A stretch of 64,000 nt of DNA from Burkholderia sp. Ax-1719 (GCF_011753055.1 NZ_VWWJ01000001.1:992001-1056000), one strand, 5' to 3'. Positions 28,101 to 36,643 are shown, numbered from the stretch's first letter. The notes: generated by a model from the letters alone, not told the origin. Translations and numbers: made by a program.

Positions 28101-29357
28101 GCGAGACTCATGCTGACGGGCGAGGTCTTGCTTCCACGAACCGGCGGAGGAGAGGTTGTCATGGAGGATCGCCAACCTGGCTGGTTGGTCATATGCTCCT
28201 CCGTCGATAACAACGGTCCTGTCGTTCCACACAGGTGCGGGAGCTTCGCCTAACGCTTCGCGATAAATCTCACTGCGAGAGGTAATAACGAATTGCTTCT
28301 CGGCTGAGGCACGGAGAATTAGCGAGCTCAGCCGCGATGTCCATTGCGCTGCATCGTAAGTATTTAACCCCGACTGCCCCCATGGATCCTCAAGATGGAA
28401 CAGCACCGGGCCGGGTTCGACTAAAGCTTGTTCAATGCCACTAAGCCCCGCGATTTCACGGATCACCTTAAACGGCGGGGTTGCATTGCGTCGCTCAAGC
28501 ACAAGGCTTTCGGCCGTCAGGGATTTGCCATAGCCCGAGGGACCAACTAACAAAACTGCTCCGAAGCGTGCCAGCCGCTTCTCGGCTTCCGGCCGGCTCG
28601 CGGGCGCGCTGTAATAGGCAAGCTGCGGGTTGGCGTGTGGTAGCCCGCCGAGTTCTTCCGCTATTTTTTCAATGTGGACTTTGCGTAGAGGGTCCGGGAC
28701 ACCGAGAAAGCGGTCTTCGACTAATTGCTTTAGACGGCTGACGCAGCGATCGAGATTCTGTGACGGGACTTTAAGGTGCTTGGCGAGCAACGCCTTAATT
28801 TGTTGATCCGTTTCCGATAGTGTCATTTGCTCTATCAGCGCGAAGCGGCCCGCCAAGACTTTGTTCTGCGCAGCATTGAGAGCAAGATTGCTCGGTACAA
28901 AGCCAGGTTTTGGGCGTTCCGCTGGGCTCGCGACCCGGCCGTCCACCAAGCTGCCGTCAATGGACGTATTGGTGATGAACACATAGCGGCGATTCGGTTC
29001 CTGTAAGAGCAGCGTCTTTGCCCTGGAACGCTGGCCTGGTCCGCGCTTCCCTTTGCTCTCTTTGTCCTTGACTACGGCAGCAAAATTTTTTGCACTCCAG
29101 TGACCAGCGCCTTTGAACTTGATTTGGACGTGAAGTTCATCGTCACCGGCGACGGTGATATTACCGTCGGCGTCATCGGCCTGCACAGTAAGGCGTGCCT
29201 TGACGTCGTCGTGAGACGCGGGTTCGACGATAATTTCGTCGGCGCGCGCGTCAGGTCCAAAGTTCAGCTTCAATGCGACCCAGACGGTCACCAGCTTTTG
29301 ATAGTCGTAGCCCCGATAGGAGGCATTTGCGCCGCCCACTTCCTCTTGTGTAGTCAT
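25137..29357 (-). CDS. Nuclease-STAND NTPase-HEAT repeat protein, putative anti-phage sensor
   Basis: 1406 residues from ATG 29357 (GGGGA 6 bp upstream; the open frame to 29462 lacks such a site). Residues 1-180 look like a Cap4/DUF4297-type PD-(D/E)XK nuclease: GYDYQ at 16-20, acidic DD at 50-51 and QIK at 78-80. Residues about 245-480 form a P-loop NTPase with Walker A GPSGYGKS (272-279), Walker B VLFHLEDP (318-325) and a STAND-like VITSR (357-361). The remaining about 900 residues are helical with HEAT-like units, for example VRRKALQLLAPLAND. This effector-switch-repeat layout is that of Avs and other STAND defence proteins, where the repeats sense a phage product and the nuclease cuts DNA. 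It stands alone. Function is inferred. Confidence 0.75.
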   Translation of the reverse strand: MTTQEEVGGANASYRGYDYQKLVTVWVALKLNFGPDARADEIIVEPASHDDVKARLTVQADDADGNITVAGDDELHVQIKFKGAGHWSAKNFAAVVKDKESKGKRGPGQRSRAKTLLLQEPNRRYVFITNTSIDGSLVDGRVASPAERPKPGFVPSNLALNAAQNKVLAGRFALIEQMTLSETDQQIKALLAKHLKVPSQNLDRCVSRLKQLVEDRFLGVPDPLRKVHIEKIAEELGGLPHANPQLAYYSAPASRPEAEKRLARFGAVLLVGPSGYGKSLTAESLVLERRNATPPFKVIREIAGLSGIEQALVEPGPVLFHLEDPWGQSGLNTYDAAQWTSRLSSLILRASAEKQFVITSRSEIYREALGEAPAPVWNDRTVVIDGGAYDQPARLAILHDNLSSAGSWKQDLARQHESRLLRDLQSPQEITAFTRELKAVTAPIDAAIGRLIDRALTDSRKHVVMELVRGFGDQGVRGAAVLWTLLRHSRPLQRERLRSLRRCIDRAGCTELALDDLAEQLAQTQLEIDADDVFYAHSKVAEALENLARTYPRAAETALNAAAKAALELVEKDPDWLDEIQRLVDGSRELRDQGVTLNEDIVQAVDTLLVKGLHDSRGNRFILAWQSASRRLSKNSPISQLVRWLDHGDSHRKRDFDLGWRPPKITSAAREAVLAVDPSLTVLRGFICYVLPFTDKCYRADDLLPWLKEFGTDLSEAFFIAGYEVLHSRHYVVNAEAISECALGWSEPPYDHVWSQILEIDAALNDMQRTSEEQYRQANQGELDFADQLLVHDAVTDESPSPAHYARGYVRARRRLEGYSWIPTHPRPDIILPIWADLMRMSTPKVTSAELDAFFAEAQNDEQLQVVGLRVIGERRLAFGRARVFAALQSGGAKALEAAVDALSWLEGDQKDSNGLPVVEAVLLDLMKDLPATRVAVLAPLIANLESSPEKAKAAAERVVAACNVSVRPVAHLALQRALRPDDATLVEHFRQLGRPEVLKLVMHGPRRLARWLLVVSSVEQVDVTAIAEDWMNSANTDDVETALDAFSRMHSVDRALKIAPALAHSDYSVRRKALQLLAPLANDEQKLGILQLARDKSAPVRASVAEVIGKEQWSDAFDTLFTLLRDTRDFARHPEIQHRSEAQFQVAREAASALAQLQPLPSTVLHGVIEFLNSNTGPEIDVAVHTALLGLLTKPENREIWPALERALKDDHVVGGADENLYPIRYEAAWTVVRRLVAYPDQIDDVPWAAVEGAAIHFDSQLAAPALIAIGLRLMTNCGATTLQALRGENASPARVALALSMIDEREHARGLATRHRLLADDHPLFDDADDISTVGATLARWSLSAAGLKWLEMQATGNDVEAVLLWIMAQRVGLPLGAPDFEPSELRRQSPMPLISLAEMFGME

Positions 29358-29827
29358 CGTAATCCCCGACCGCGAATTTGTAATTATGCATCGGCTCCGG
29401 ATGAACGAGATAGGGCACCAGGCGCTAGGCTGACTGGCGGTCAATTCCGAGCCCGCCGTCATCGCAGTTCCATGTGGGAGCTTCCCACGGGCTCAGTGCA
29501 TTAACGATCACCCGACGCGTGCAGATCTGCGCGCGAGCATCTGCGGCTTCGCTATGGGCCTCGCACAAAATAGGTCAAATGCTGTGCGCATGCTTTAGAC
29601 GACTTGCACTGCACTCGAGGATTTTAGGATCGCAGCCCATATCGACGTGACGAAATTGGCTGCTTCCGTCGGTTTGGCGGGGAGATGTAGAGGCCTTGTT
29701 AGCCTCCCGCGATTTGCGTGATTCAGCTACGAGGATTTTTTGACGATTCTGACCGCATCCGGGGCGCGCAGTACAGATCCACAACGTGTGACGCCCAGGC
29801 ATTCGGCGCACGCTCGTCCATGGGCGG
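29358..29827. other. Intergenic region upstream of the large nuclease-NTPase gene
   Basis: About 470 bp. It should hold the promoter of the 25137-29357 gene. One palindrome is annotated separately. No supported gene; the 78-codon minus frame 29575-29811 has no known features. Confidence 0.4.
29474..29488. promoter_or_regulatory. 15-bp palindrome upstream of the nuclease-NTPase gene
   Basis: GTGGGA, GCT spacer, TCCCAC. It lies about 120 bp upstream of the ATG at 29357 and might be an operator. Confidence 0.25.
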
Positions 29828-30514
29828 TTAGAGGGCGTCGCGCGCCTGTTCCATTTGCACGAGAATCCTCAAAGCCGCCTCGTATGCATTCGCCACATGC
29901 GTCCGGGAGGCTTGTTCAGCGGCGTCAGGGTCGCGGGCTCTCAGTGCCTTGTAGAGGGCATCAATCTCTTTCATACTCTTTGCCAGACGGTCGGGCTCCA
30001 TGAGCGACGTCGCACGCAGGAGGTTGATGCGCGAGTACAGGCCGCTTAGCATTTCGCCGATCAAGTGGTTGCCGCAGTGCCCAAGAAGGACGCCGTACAT
30101 CTGTGACTTGGCCCTCAGGACACCATCACGGTCTCTTGCGGTAGCCTGAGCTTTAAGTTCTTTGATGGAGCGGCCGAACTCTTCAATGGCACGATCGTCG
30201 GCCAGGCGGGCGAATTCCCTCGCAGCATAACTTTCAAGCAGACCTCGAAGCGCATAGAGGTCGCTAATCTCGTCTGCCGAGATTGTTGCAACCATCGGGC
30301 CCTTATGCGGAACGATTGTAACGAGCCGCTCGGCTTCCAGCTTACGTAACGCCTCGCGGATTGAAGTCCGACTCACACCTAGCCGCTCGCACAAATCCCG
30401 CTCGACAAGCCTTTCCCCGGGTTGGAAGCGGCCGCCCATAATCGCATCTCGGAGCGAGTTTTCAACCTTGCTGCGCAAGGTGTCGGGCCGGATCAACTCC
30501 ATTTCGGTACTCAT
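29828..30514 (-). CDS. GntR-family regulator with FCD domain
   Basis: 228 residues from ATG 30514, with AGGATG six bases upstream; the longer frame to 30691 is not supported. Residues about 8-75 form the GntR winged helix (RDAIMGGRFQPGERLVERDL, GVSRTSIREALRKLEAERLV). Residues about 90-215 form the all-helical FCD effector domain (ISDLYALRGLLESYAARE). The family usually represses catabolic genes until an organic acid binds. It is the last gene of the minus-strand cluster 30.7-36.5 kb, and a TGTCAGACAAT site lies 10 bp upstream of its own start, implying autoregulation. Confidence 0.9.
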   Translation of the reverse strand: MSTEMELIRPDTLRSKVENSLRDAIMGGRFQPGERLVERDLCERLGVSRTSIREALRKLEAERLVTIVPHKGPMVATISADEISDLYALRGLLESYAAREFARLADDRAIEEFGRSIKELKAQATARDRDGVLRAKSQMYGVLLGHCGNHLIGEMLSGLYSRINLLRATSLMEPDRLAKSMKEIDALYKALRARDPDAAEQASRTHVANAYEAALRILVQMEQARDAL

Positions 30515-30523
30515 GTGACATCC

Positions 30524-30534
30524 TGTCAGACAAT
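30524..30534. promoter_or_regulatory. Putative GntR operator (gntR promoter)
   Basis: TGTCAGACAAT, one base different from the three TGTCATACAAT copies at 34103, 36644 and 36770. It fits the GntR-family TGT-N3-ACA half-site pattern and sits just upstream of the gntR start. Confidence 0.55.
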
Positions 30535-30721
30535 CATTCATCCGGATTGTACACTGCCGGCATAACAAACGACCTTGAGAGAACTGCCAAACGCGTACGC
30601 TTAAGGTAATTGTGCCCCAACGCCTTTCGGCGATGGGGGGACCAGACCTTGACGGTGTGTGTACGACGCACTGCGGTAAGTGGCACCGCATACGTCAACG
30701 TGCCCAGGTGAGCGACGGAAA

Positions 30722-32407
30722 TCAGTAGTCGGCCGAGAGGTCAACGTCTTTCGTCTCGCGCAAGAAAAAGAACGCGACAACGAGTGACAGAACAATCCAG
30801 CCGAACGGATACCACAGACCGAAGTAGATGTTGCCTTCCTGGGCCGACAAGGCAAAGGAGATTGTCGGCAGCAGGCCGCCGATCCAGCCGCTCGCAAAGT
30901 GGTACGGAAAGGACATCGACGTATATCGAATGCGAGTAGGGAACATCTCGACAAGAGCGGGTCCGGTAGGGACGAGCGCAAGGGTCATCAGCGCGAGCAG
31001 AATGACGAGCAGGACGAACACCATTGGCTTGTTGAACTGCTCCGGCGCTGCGCTGCGGGGGAAGCCCGCGCTGTCAAGGTTGCCTCGCAACGCTTTGAGA
31101 AACGATGTCGACTGCAGCTTCGCATCGGCCGCACTGAGTCCGCTGGCATCGTAGGCCCGAATGCTGTGGTCTCCCACATGCACGGTAGCTTGCTGTCCGG
31201 CCGCCGCATCGCGTGTTTCATAGCTCACGCCTGCATCAGTGAGCGCCTGACGAGCAATGTCGCATGAGCTCGTAAACTTGCGCGAGCCCGTCGGATTGAA
31301 CATGAACGAACAGGTCTTGGCGTCGGCTTCGACCCACACGGGGACGTTCTCCTGAGCCTGGGCCAGCGCCGGGTTGGCGTAACGGGTCATGGCGTGGAAG
31401 ATCGGGAAGATTGTCACAGCCATGAGCAGGAAGCTCGTCATCAGAACCGGTTTGCGGCCAAAGCGGTCACACAGCCAACCAGCCAGCAGGAAAAGCGGTG
31501 TGCAGACGAGCGTCGCAAGCGTGACGACGACATTCGCTGCCGAGGCATCGACCTTCAGCGTATGAGTAAGGAAGAAGGTCGGCAAAAGCACTGCCGTGTA
31601 GTACACGCACGTCATGCCTCCGCAAATGGCGAACAATGCAACCAGCAGTCGCTTGATGTTCGTCCACTCAAGAAAGGTTTCCGTAAGTGGAGCGCGAGAG
31701 AGGCGGTTGCCGCTTTTGAGTGCCTGGAACGCAGGGGACTCTTCCATGCGCATGCGAATGAGCAGCGAGATCAGGAGAAGCAGGATGGAGAAAATGAACG
31801 GCAAACGCCAGCCCCAGACTTCGAAGTTTTCGCCAGTGAGGGCGCGGGTCGCCAGCACAACTGCAAAGGACATCAGAAGTCCGATAGTCCCGGTCGCGGA
31901 GATCCAGGAAGTGTTGAAACCGCGCCGTTTAATCGGAGAATGTTCAGCGACATAGGTTGCGGCACCACCGTACTCGCCACCCAGCGCGAGGCCCTGGAGC
32001 ATTCGAAGGGAAATGAGGATGATCGGAGCAGCAATCCCAATCGAGGCGTAGCCAGGAAGGCACCCGACGCCGACTGTCGAGATACCCATGATGATGATCG
32101 TCACGAGGAACGTTCGCTTGCGCCCGATCTTGTCGCCAATGCGTCCAAAGATCACCGCACCGACGGGGCGCATGATAAAGCCCACGCCAAACGTCAGAAG
32201 TGCAAAGATGAAGCCTGTGGTGGAATCGACGCCGGCGAAGAATCGTGAGGCAATGACGGTTGCCAGGGCGCCGTAGAGTGTGAAGTCATACCACTCAAAG
32301 ACGGTGCCGATCGATGCCGCTGCAATAACGCGTGCAGTGGAATTTCCAATTCCTTGTTCTGCATGCGTTTCGCAACCGCTGGCGGTAGCTTTGAGGCCTG
32401 AATGCAT
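30722..32407 (-). CDS. MHS-family (metabolite:H+ symporter) MFS transporter
   Basis: 561 residues. The family opener IGTVFEWYDFTLYGALA lies near residue 33, followed by GRIGDKIGRKRTFLVT, LRMLQGLALGGEYGGAATYVAEH and SWISATGTIGLLMSF, all typical of the ProP/KgtP/ShiA group. Twelve membrane segments are expected. Between the eighth and ninth to tenth segments there is an unusual soluble insert of about 110 residues (roughly 345-455) with two cysteines, probably periplasmic. It likely imports the carboxylate degraded by the neighbouring enzymes. It lies between the GntR gene and the Zn alcohol dehydrogenase on the same strand. Confidence 0.88.
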   Translation of the reverse strand: MHSGLKATASGCETHAEQGIGNSTARVIAAASIGTVFEWYDFTLYGALATVIASRFFAGVDSTTGFIFALLTFGVGFIMRPVGAVIFGRIGDKIGRKRTFLVTIIIMGISTVGVGCLPGYASIGIAAPIILISLRMLQGLALGGEYGGAATYVAEHSPIKRRGFNTSWISATGTIGLLMSFAVVLATRALTGENFEVWGWRLPFIFSILLLLISLLIRMRMEESPAFQALKSGNRLSRAPLTETFLEWTNIKRLLVALFAICGGMTCVYYTAVLLPTFFLTHTLKVDASAANVVVTLATLVCTPLFLLAGWLCDRFGRKPVLMTSFLLMAVTIFPIFHAMTRYANPALAQAQENVPVWVEADAKTCSFMFNPTGSRKFTSSCDIARQALTDAGVSYETRDAAAGQQATVHVGDHSIRAYDASGLSAADAKLQSTSFLKALRGNLDSAGFPRSAAPEQFNKPMVFVLLVILLALMTLALVPTGPALVEMFPTRIRYTSMSFPYHFASGWIGGLLPTISFALSAQEGNIYFGLWYPFGWIVLSLVVAFFFLRETKDVDLSADY

Positions 32408-32501
32408 GATGCGTCTCCGAGATTTTTACACTAATGGGCCGCCAGGCGTGCCCCGTACCAAGTGCCAATGCTGGAAAGGGCGCCCCAAGAGGCGCCGGTA
32501 C

Positions 32502-33626
32502 TTACATTGTTACGATCTGGCGCACCGCAGCGCCCAGTCGAAGTCGGTCCATCCCCTCATTGATGTCATCCAGCTTGAGGCGGTGGGTGACCAGGCGGTC
32601 CACAGGCAGCCGACCACGACGATACAAATCAAGATAGCGAGGCATGTCACGTGACGGTACGCTGCTACCCAGATAGCTGCCTCGAATCGATTTTTCGTCC
32701 GCAACGAGAGAAACCGCAGGAATTGCGAACTTGGTAGAGGGGGGCGGCAGGCCTGCGGTCACCAGTTCGCCGCCCCGTCGCGCGATCGTGTAGCCAAGAT
32801 CCAGCGCGGCTGCAGCGCCGGCAGTCTCCAGCACGGTATCGACGCCCCCTCGCGTCGCTTCGATGATCGCTTGAGCGACATCCGGTGTTTTGGCGTTAAA
32901 GACGTCGGTGGCACCCAGCACCTTCGCAAGCGTCAGCTTTTCGTCATTGACGTCAATTGCGACGATACGAGAGGCGCCAGCGGCGACCGCGCCGAGCAAT
33001 GCGGCAAGTCCAACGCCACCGAGGCCGATGACTGCGACCTGTGACCCGGGCTGCACGCGTGCGGCATTTACGGCAGATCCGACTCCGGTAAGAACAGCGC
33101 AACCGAAGAGAGCAGCCTCCTCAAGTGGGATATCGCGGTCGACTTTCACCAGAGAGTGGCGCGAGACAGTCGCGTACTCCGCGAACGCTGAGACACCGGA
33201 ATGATGGTACAGAGGGACGCCGTCGCGAGACAGCCGATGTCCGCCACCGAGCAACCCACCGGCCGAGCCAGCGACTCCACCCGGTTCGCAGAGTGCAGGG
33301 CGACCACTCGCGCAGGGATTGCAGTGACCACACGCAGCGACAAACACCGTCACGACATGGTCGCCTTTCTGGAGATCATTGACGTATGGGCCAACCTCTT
33401 CAACTACGCCAGCTGCCTCGTGGCCGATTACCATCGGGAGCGGGCGCGGCCTGACGCCATCAACAACTGACAGATCAGAGTGGCAGATCCCTGCGGCCGC
33501 GATTCGGATCAGAACTTCACCGGGGCCCGGCGGAGCAAGGTCCACCGTTTGTATTTTTAACGGACGGGATTCCGCATAGGGCGTTGCCATCCCGGATTGC
33601 TCAAGCACAGCGGCTCGGATTTTCAT
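32502..33626 (-). CDS. Zinc-dependent alcohol dehydrogenase
   Basis: 374 residues, MDR superfamily, class III-like. The catalytic zinc ligands lie in GICHSD and GHEAAG; the structural zinc cysteines are in CGHCNPCASGRPALC (near residue 95). The Rossmann motif is VAVIGLGGVGLAALLG. It oxidises an alcohol with NAD in the cytoplasm. The start at 33626 has a GGAGGAGACGG site upstream. The PcaC-like gene ends 27 bp upstream, so the two are probably cotranscribed. The aldehyde product could go to the aldehyde dehydrogenase at 34164. Confidence 0.92.
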   Translation of the reverse strand: MKIRAAVLEQSGMATPYAESRPLKIQTVDLAPPGPGEVLIRIAAAGICHSDLSVVDGVRPRPLPMVIGHEAAGVVEEVGPYVNDLQKGDHVVTVFVAACGHCNPCASGRPALCEPGGVAGSAGGLLGGGHRLSRDGVPLYHHSGVSAFAEYATVSRHSLVKVDRDIPLEEAALFGCAVLTGVGSAVNAARVQPGSQVAVIGLGGVGLAALLGAVAAGASRIVAIDVNDEKLTLAKVLGATDVFNAKTPDVAQAIIEATRGGVDTVLETAGAAAALDLGYTIARRGGELVTAGLPPPSTKFAIPAVSLVADEKSIRGSYLGSSVPSRDMPRYLDLYRRGRLPVDRLVTHRLKLDDINEGMDRLRLGAAVRQIVTM

Positions 33627-33652
33627 CTAACCGTCTCCTCCAAAGCTCTCAA

Positions 33653-34048
33653 TTAGCGGGCAGCGACTTCTGCCTCATAGGCCTGGATCACTTCGGTGGC
33701 GATGCGAAACGCTGCGAGTGCGAGGGGCACGCCACAGTAGATTGCCGTCTGCATAAGAACTGCACGGATCTCATCCTTTGTCACGCCATTGCGCAGCGCA
33801 CCGCGCACATGAACCGAGAGTTCATGGTGCTGGCTCATTGCGGTCAACATGCCCAGATTGAGCAGGCTGCGGGTCTTGAACGGCAGCGTATCGTCGCTCC
33901 AGATATCGCCCCAGCATGCTTCCGTCACATACTTCTGCATGGGGCGATTGAAGTCGTCAGCATTGGCCCACGACTTTTCTACGTGCGCGTCACCCAGTAC
34001 AGCTTTGCGGTTTGCGAAACCTTTCTCAAAACGTTCGTTTTCCATCAT
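33653..34048 (-). CDS. Carboxymuconolactone decarboxylase family protein (PcaC-like)
   Basis: 131 residues from ATG 34048 or 34045 (GAGGATC upstream), the usual PcaC length. RSLLNLGMLTAMSQHHELSV and the signature region GVTKDEIRAVLMQTAIYCG are close to 4-carboxymuconolactone decarboxylase, a homohexameric small helical enzyme of the protocatechuate branch. No other pca gene is nearby, so the true substrate may differ; AhpD-like peroxidase activity is less likely because the CxxC motif is absent. A TGTCATACAAT operator lies about 55 bp upstream. Confidence 0.88.
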   Translation of the reverse strand: MMENERFEKGFANRKAVLGDAHVEKSWANADDFNRPMQKYVTEACWGDIWSDDTLPFKTRSLLNLGMLTAMSQHHELSVHVRGALRNGVTKDEIRAVLMQTAIYCGVPLALAAFRIATEVIQAYEAEVAAR

Positions 34049-34064
34049 CGATCCTCGGTTATCG

Positions 34065-34094
34065 GCCGGACAGATAAGAATTTTTCTGTCCGGC
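34065..34094. repeat. 9-bp-arm inverted repeat in leader of the PcaC-like gene
   Basis: GCCGGACAG and CTGTCCGGC flank a 12-base loop, between the operator at 34101 and the ATG at 34048. It could be a second regulator site or an mRNA hairpin. Confidence 0.4.
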
Positions 34095-34100
34095 ATAATG

Positions 34101-34113
34101 ATTGTCATACAAT
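34101..34113. promoter_or_regulatory. Putative GntR operator (PcaC-like gene promoter)
   Basis: ATTGT-CAT-ACAAT, a perfect 5-bp-arm palindrome and the best copy of the motif repeated at 30524, 36644 and 36770. Confidence 0.6.
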
Positions 34114-34163
34114 TAAAATGGGCAAAAAATTTTGCCTGCCCGGGAAGGGCTTATCTGCCAGAC

Positions 34164-35618
34164 TCAGGTTGGTGCGTAGCCCACGATAGCTTTGGTCTCA
34201 AGGTACTCACGCAATCCAGCCTCTCCCCATTCACGTCCGTTTCCGGAGCGTTTGTATCCGCCGAATGGGGCGAAGAAGTCTGCTGGCGGATAGTTAAGGT
34301 GGACCCCGCCTGCTCGCATGGCCCGTCCTACACGGCGAGCGCGCTCGATATCGCGAGATTGCACGTATGCTGCAAGACCATACTCTGTGCCATTCGCAAT
34401 CGCGATTGCTTCCTCTTCCGTGTCATACGGCATGATCGAAAGGACTGGGCCAAAAATCTCCTCGCGTGCGATGGTCATGCTCGCGGTCACACCAGAGAAG
34501 ACCGTGGGGCGCACGAAGTAGCCACGCTCGAGACCCTCGGGCAGACCAGGGCCGCCAGCGACTAGCTGAGCACCCTCATCGATGCCTTGCTGGATGAGTG
34601 CTTGCACCCGCTCAAACTGGCTGCGATTCACGAGGGGGCCAAGCTGAGTTGACGGGTCTTCGGTTGGGCCGACGCGATAACCTGCCGCGACTCTCGATGC
34701 GATCTCAGCAGCTTGTTGCATCAGTGCGCGAGGCACCAGCATACGCGTGGGAATGGAGCAGGATTGTCCCGAGTTTGTGAAGCAGGCGGCTACGCCCCGA
34801 CTTACAGCGTCCTCGAGATCGACGTCTTCCAGCAGGATATTCGCAGATTTCCCACCAAGCTCCTGTCCGACGCGTTTGACGGACTCAGCCGCAAGTTTCG
34901 CCACGAGAACACCTGCTCGCGTGGACCCCGTGAACGAGACCATGTCAACGTCGGGATGGCTTGCGATAGCGGCGCCAACGTTCGGACCGTCACCATTGAC
35001 GAGATTGAAGACCCCTGGCGGAACTCCCGCGTCGTGTAGTACCTGCGCGAAGAGCAGCGTGCTGAGTGGCGAATACTCGCTTGGCTTAAGCACCATGGTG
35101 CAACCGGCCGCCAGTGCAGGTGCGATCTTGACGACGATCTGATTGATCGGCCAGTTCCAGGGGGTGATGAGGCCACAGACGCCAATCGGTTCCAGCACGA
35201 CGCGGGTACTCCCTTGCATCGTTTCGAACTCGAACTCCTCCAAAACGCGAATCAAAGCGTTCAGGTGCGCAGGGCCGCGAGCCGCCTGGCCATTTCTGGC
35301 GAAAGTGATGGGAGAACCCATCTCGAGCCTCATGGCCTCGGCAAACGAGTCCACGCGTTCTTCGTACAGTTCAACGATACGCCTGAGTAGCGAGATCCGC
35401 TCTTGAACTGAGGTCGCAGACCAGGCCGGAAACGCCTTACGGGCAGCCGCTACTGCGACATCCACATCGGCGGTGTTGCCCATCGCGAGACGACCGATGT
35501 CCTTTTCATTCGAAGGGTCGATCAGCGTGAACCAACTCTCTGCATTGGGCAAAACCCAGTGGCCATCGATATAAAACCGACTGGCGTGTTCTGCTGCGGG
35601 AAAAGTTGATTCGCTCAC
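34164..35618 (-). CDS. NAD(P)-dependent aldehyde dehydrogenase
   Basis: 484 residues from GTG 35618, which follows GAGGAAGG and lies next to the stop of the upstream gene; the longer frame to 35762 overlaps that gene and is rejected. ALDH landmarks: FYIDGHWVLP, LKPSEYSPLS, VSFTGSTRAG, the catalytic glutamate in GQELGGKSAN and the catalytic cysteine in NSGQSCSIPTR (about residue 290). It oxidises an aldehyde, probably that produced by the zinc alcohol dehydrogenase or an analogous semialdehyde. It is translationally close-coupled to the 3-hydroxyisobutyrate-dehydrogenase-like gene. Confidence 0.92.
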   Translation of the reverse strand: MSESTFPAAEHASRFYIDGHWVLPNAESWFTLIDPSNEKDIGRLAMGNTADVDVAVAAARKAFPAWSATSVQERISLLRRIVELYEERVDSFAEAMRLEMGSPITFARNGQAARGPAHLNALIRVLEEFEFETMQGSTRVVLEPIGVCGLITPWNWPINQIVVKIAPALAAGCTMVLKPSEYSPLSTLLFAQVLHDAGVPPGVFNLVNGDGPNVGAAIASHPDVDMVSFTGSTRAGVLVAKLAAESVKRVGQELGGKSANILLEDVDLEDAVSRGVAACFTNSGQSCSIPTRMLVPRALMQQAAEIASRVAAGYRVGPTEDPSTQLGPLVNRSQFERVQALIQQGIDEGAQLVAGGPGLPEGLERGYFVRPTVFSGVTASMTIAREEIFGPVLSIMPYDTEEEAIAIANGTEYGLAAYVQSRDIERARRVGRAMRAGGVHLNYPPADFFAPFGGYKRSGNGREWGEAGLREYLETKAIVGYAPT

Positions 35619-35619
35619 T

Positions 35620-36522
35620 TTAGCCTTCCTCGCCAAGAATTCTGTACATCTCGGTGTGGTCGGTTGCCGGCGTCGATACTGATGCTGCTTCGTCCCACAG
35701 AGCAACGCACTCATCGCCGAGTTGCATGGGATAGCCAACCGACTTGGCAAGGGCGTGTGCAATCTTCAGGTCTTTGTTCATGAGTTGCAACGCGAAGCCC
35801 GAAGCAAACGAGCCGCTCAGCATGAATTGTTTGACCTTGTTTTCTGACGTATTGCTACGTCCAGACGAAGCATTGAGCACGTCAGTCATGACGGCAGGGT
35901 CGATCCCGAAGCGCTTGGCAACATGGAGTGCCTCAACTGTCGCAGTCAGGCCAGCAGCAGAAACGTAGTTATTGAGAGCCTTCGCAGCGTGTCCACTGCC
36001 GGCCTCGCCAATATGTAGGACGCTGCTGCCCATCGCATCGAAGAGTGCGCGGCAACGCTCAAGGGTCTCCTGGGAGCCGCCGACAAGAATTGCCAGCTTT
36101 CCTTCAACCGCGCGCTTTACCCCGCCCGAGACGGGGGCATCGAGATAACCGAGCCCGGCTTCGCCGAGTTGGGCGCCGAGTTTGCGTGAACGCTCCGGCT
36201 CAGACGAGCTCATATCGATTACAACGGCGCCTCGGGGCAGACGTGCAGCCCAACCCGAATTGGGCGCGTTCTCGTCGCCGAGCAGCACGCGCTCGACAAT
36301 CGACGAGTTAGGAAGCATGGTGATCAGTACATCCAGCTCCAGCGTCTGGTCTGGCTGACTGATTTTGAGCTCAGAGATACGAGGCTCATCGCTCGCTGCA
36401 GCAACGCGCTTCGGATCTGCGTCCGAAACAAAAACGTCGAAACCAGCGCGGGCGAGGCATTGTGCCATCGGCGTACCCATCATACCGAGGCCGATAAATC
36501 CGATCCGTTGAGGCTTGTTCAT
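35620..36522 (-). CDS. 3-hydroxyisobutyrate dehydrogenase family protein
   Basis: 300 residues from ATG 36522, the normal family length. The Rossmann motif GFIGLGMMGTPMAQCLARAG opens the protein. The substrate loop DAPVSGGVKRAVEGKLAI (about 122) and the catalytic lysine in HAAKALNNYVSAAGL (about 172) are intact. The family oxidises beta-hydroxyacids such as 3-hydroxyisobutyrate or tartronate semialdehyde (in reverse). A weak ribosome-binding site leaves the start a little uncertain, as the frame is open to 36615. The operator TGTCATACAAT lies 122 bp upstream. First gene of the minus-strand catabolic group. Confidence 0.9.
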   Translation of the reverse strand: MNKPQRIGFIGLGMMGTPMAQCLARAGFDVFVSDADPKRVAAASDEPRISELKISQPDQTLELDVLITMLPNSSIVERVLLGDENAPNSGWAARLPRGAVVIDMSSSEPERSRKLGAQLGEAGLGYLDAPVSGGVKRAVEGKLAILVGGSQETLERCRALFDAMGSSVLHIGEAGSGHAAKALNNYVSAAGLTATVEALHVAKRFGIDPAVMTDVLNASSGRSNTSENKVKQFMLSGSFASGFALQLMNKDLKIAHALAKSVGYPMQLGDECVALWDEAASVSTPATDHTEMYRILGEEG

Positions 36523-36643
36523 CGTGGCAGTTGTCAGCCCGAACGGAAAGTCCGAGCCAACTTGTCTCCATTGGTGGTCAGAAATGGGTTGATGCGTCGT
36601 GTTGTACAAATGCACTACGTATCAGTCGTTAGGATTATATTCC

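Noticed and set aside
31394..32248. Long plus-strand open frame (284 codons)
   Set aside because: Antisense to the MHS transporter; highly charged low-complexity composition and no family motif.
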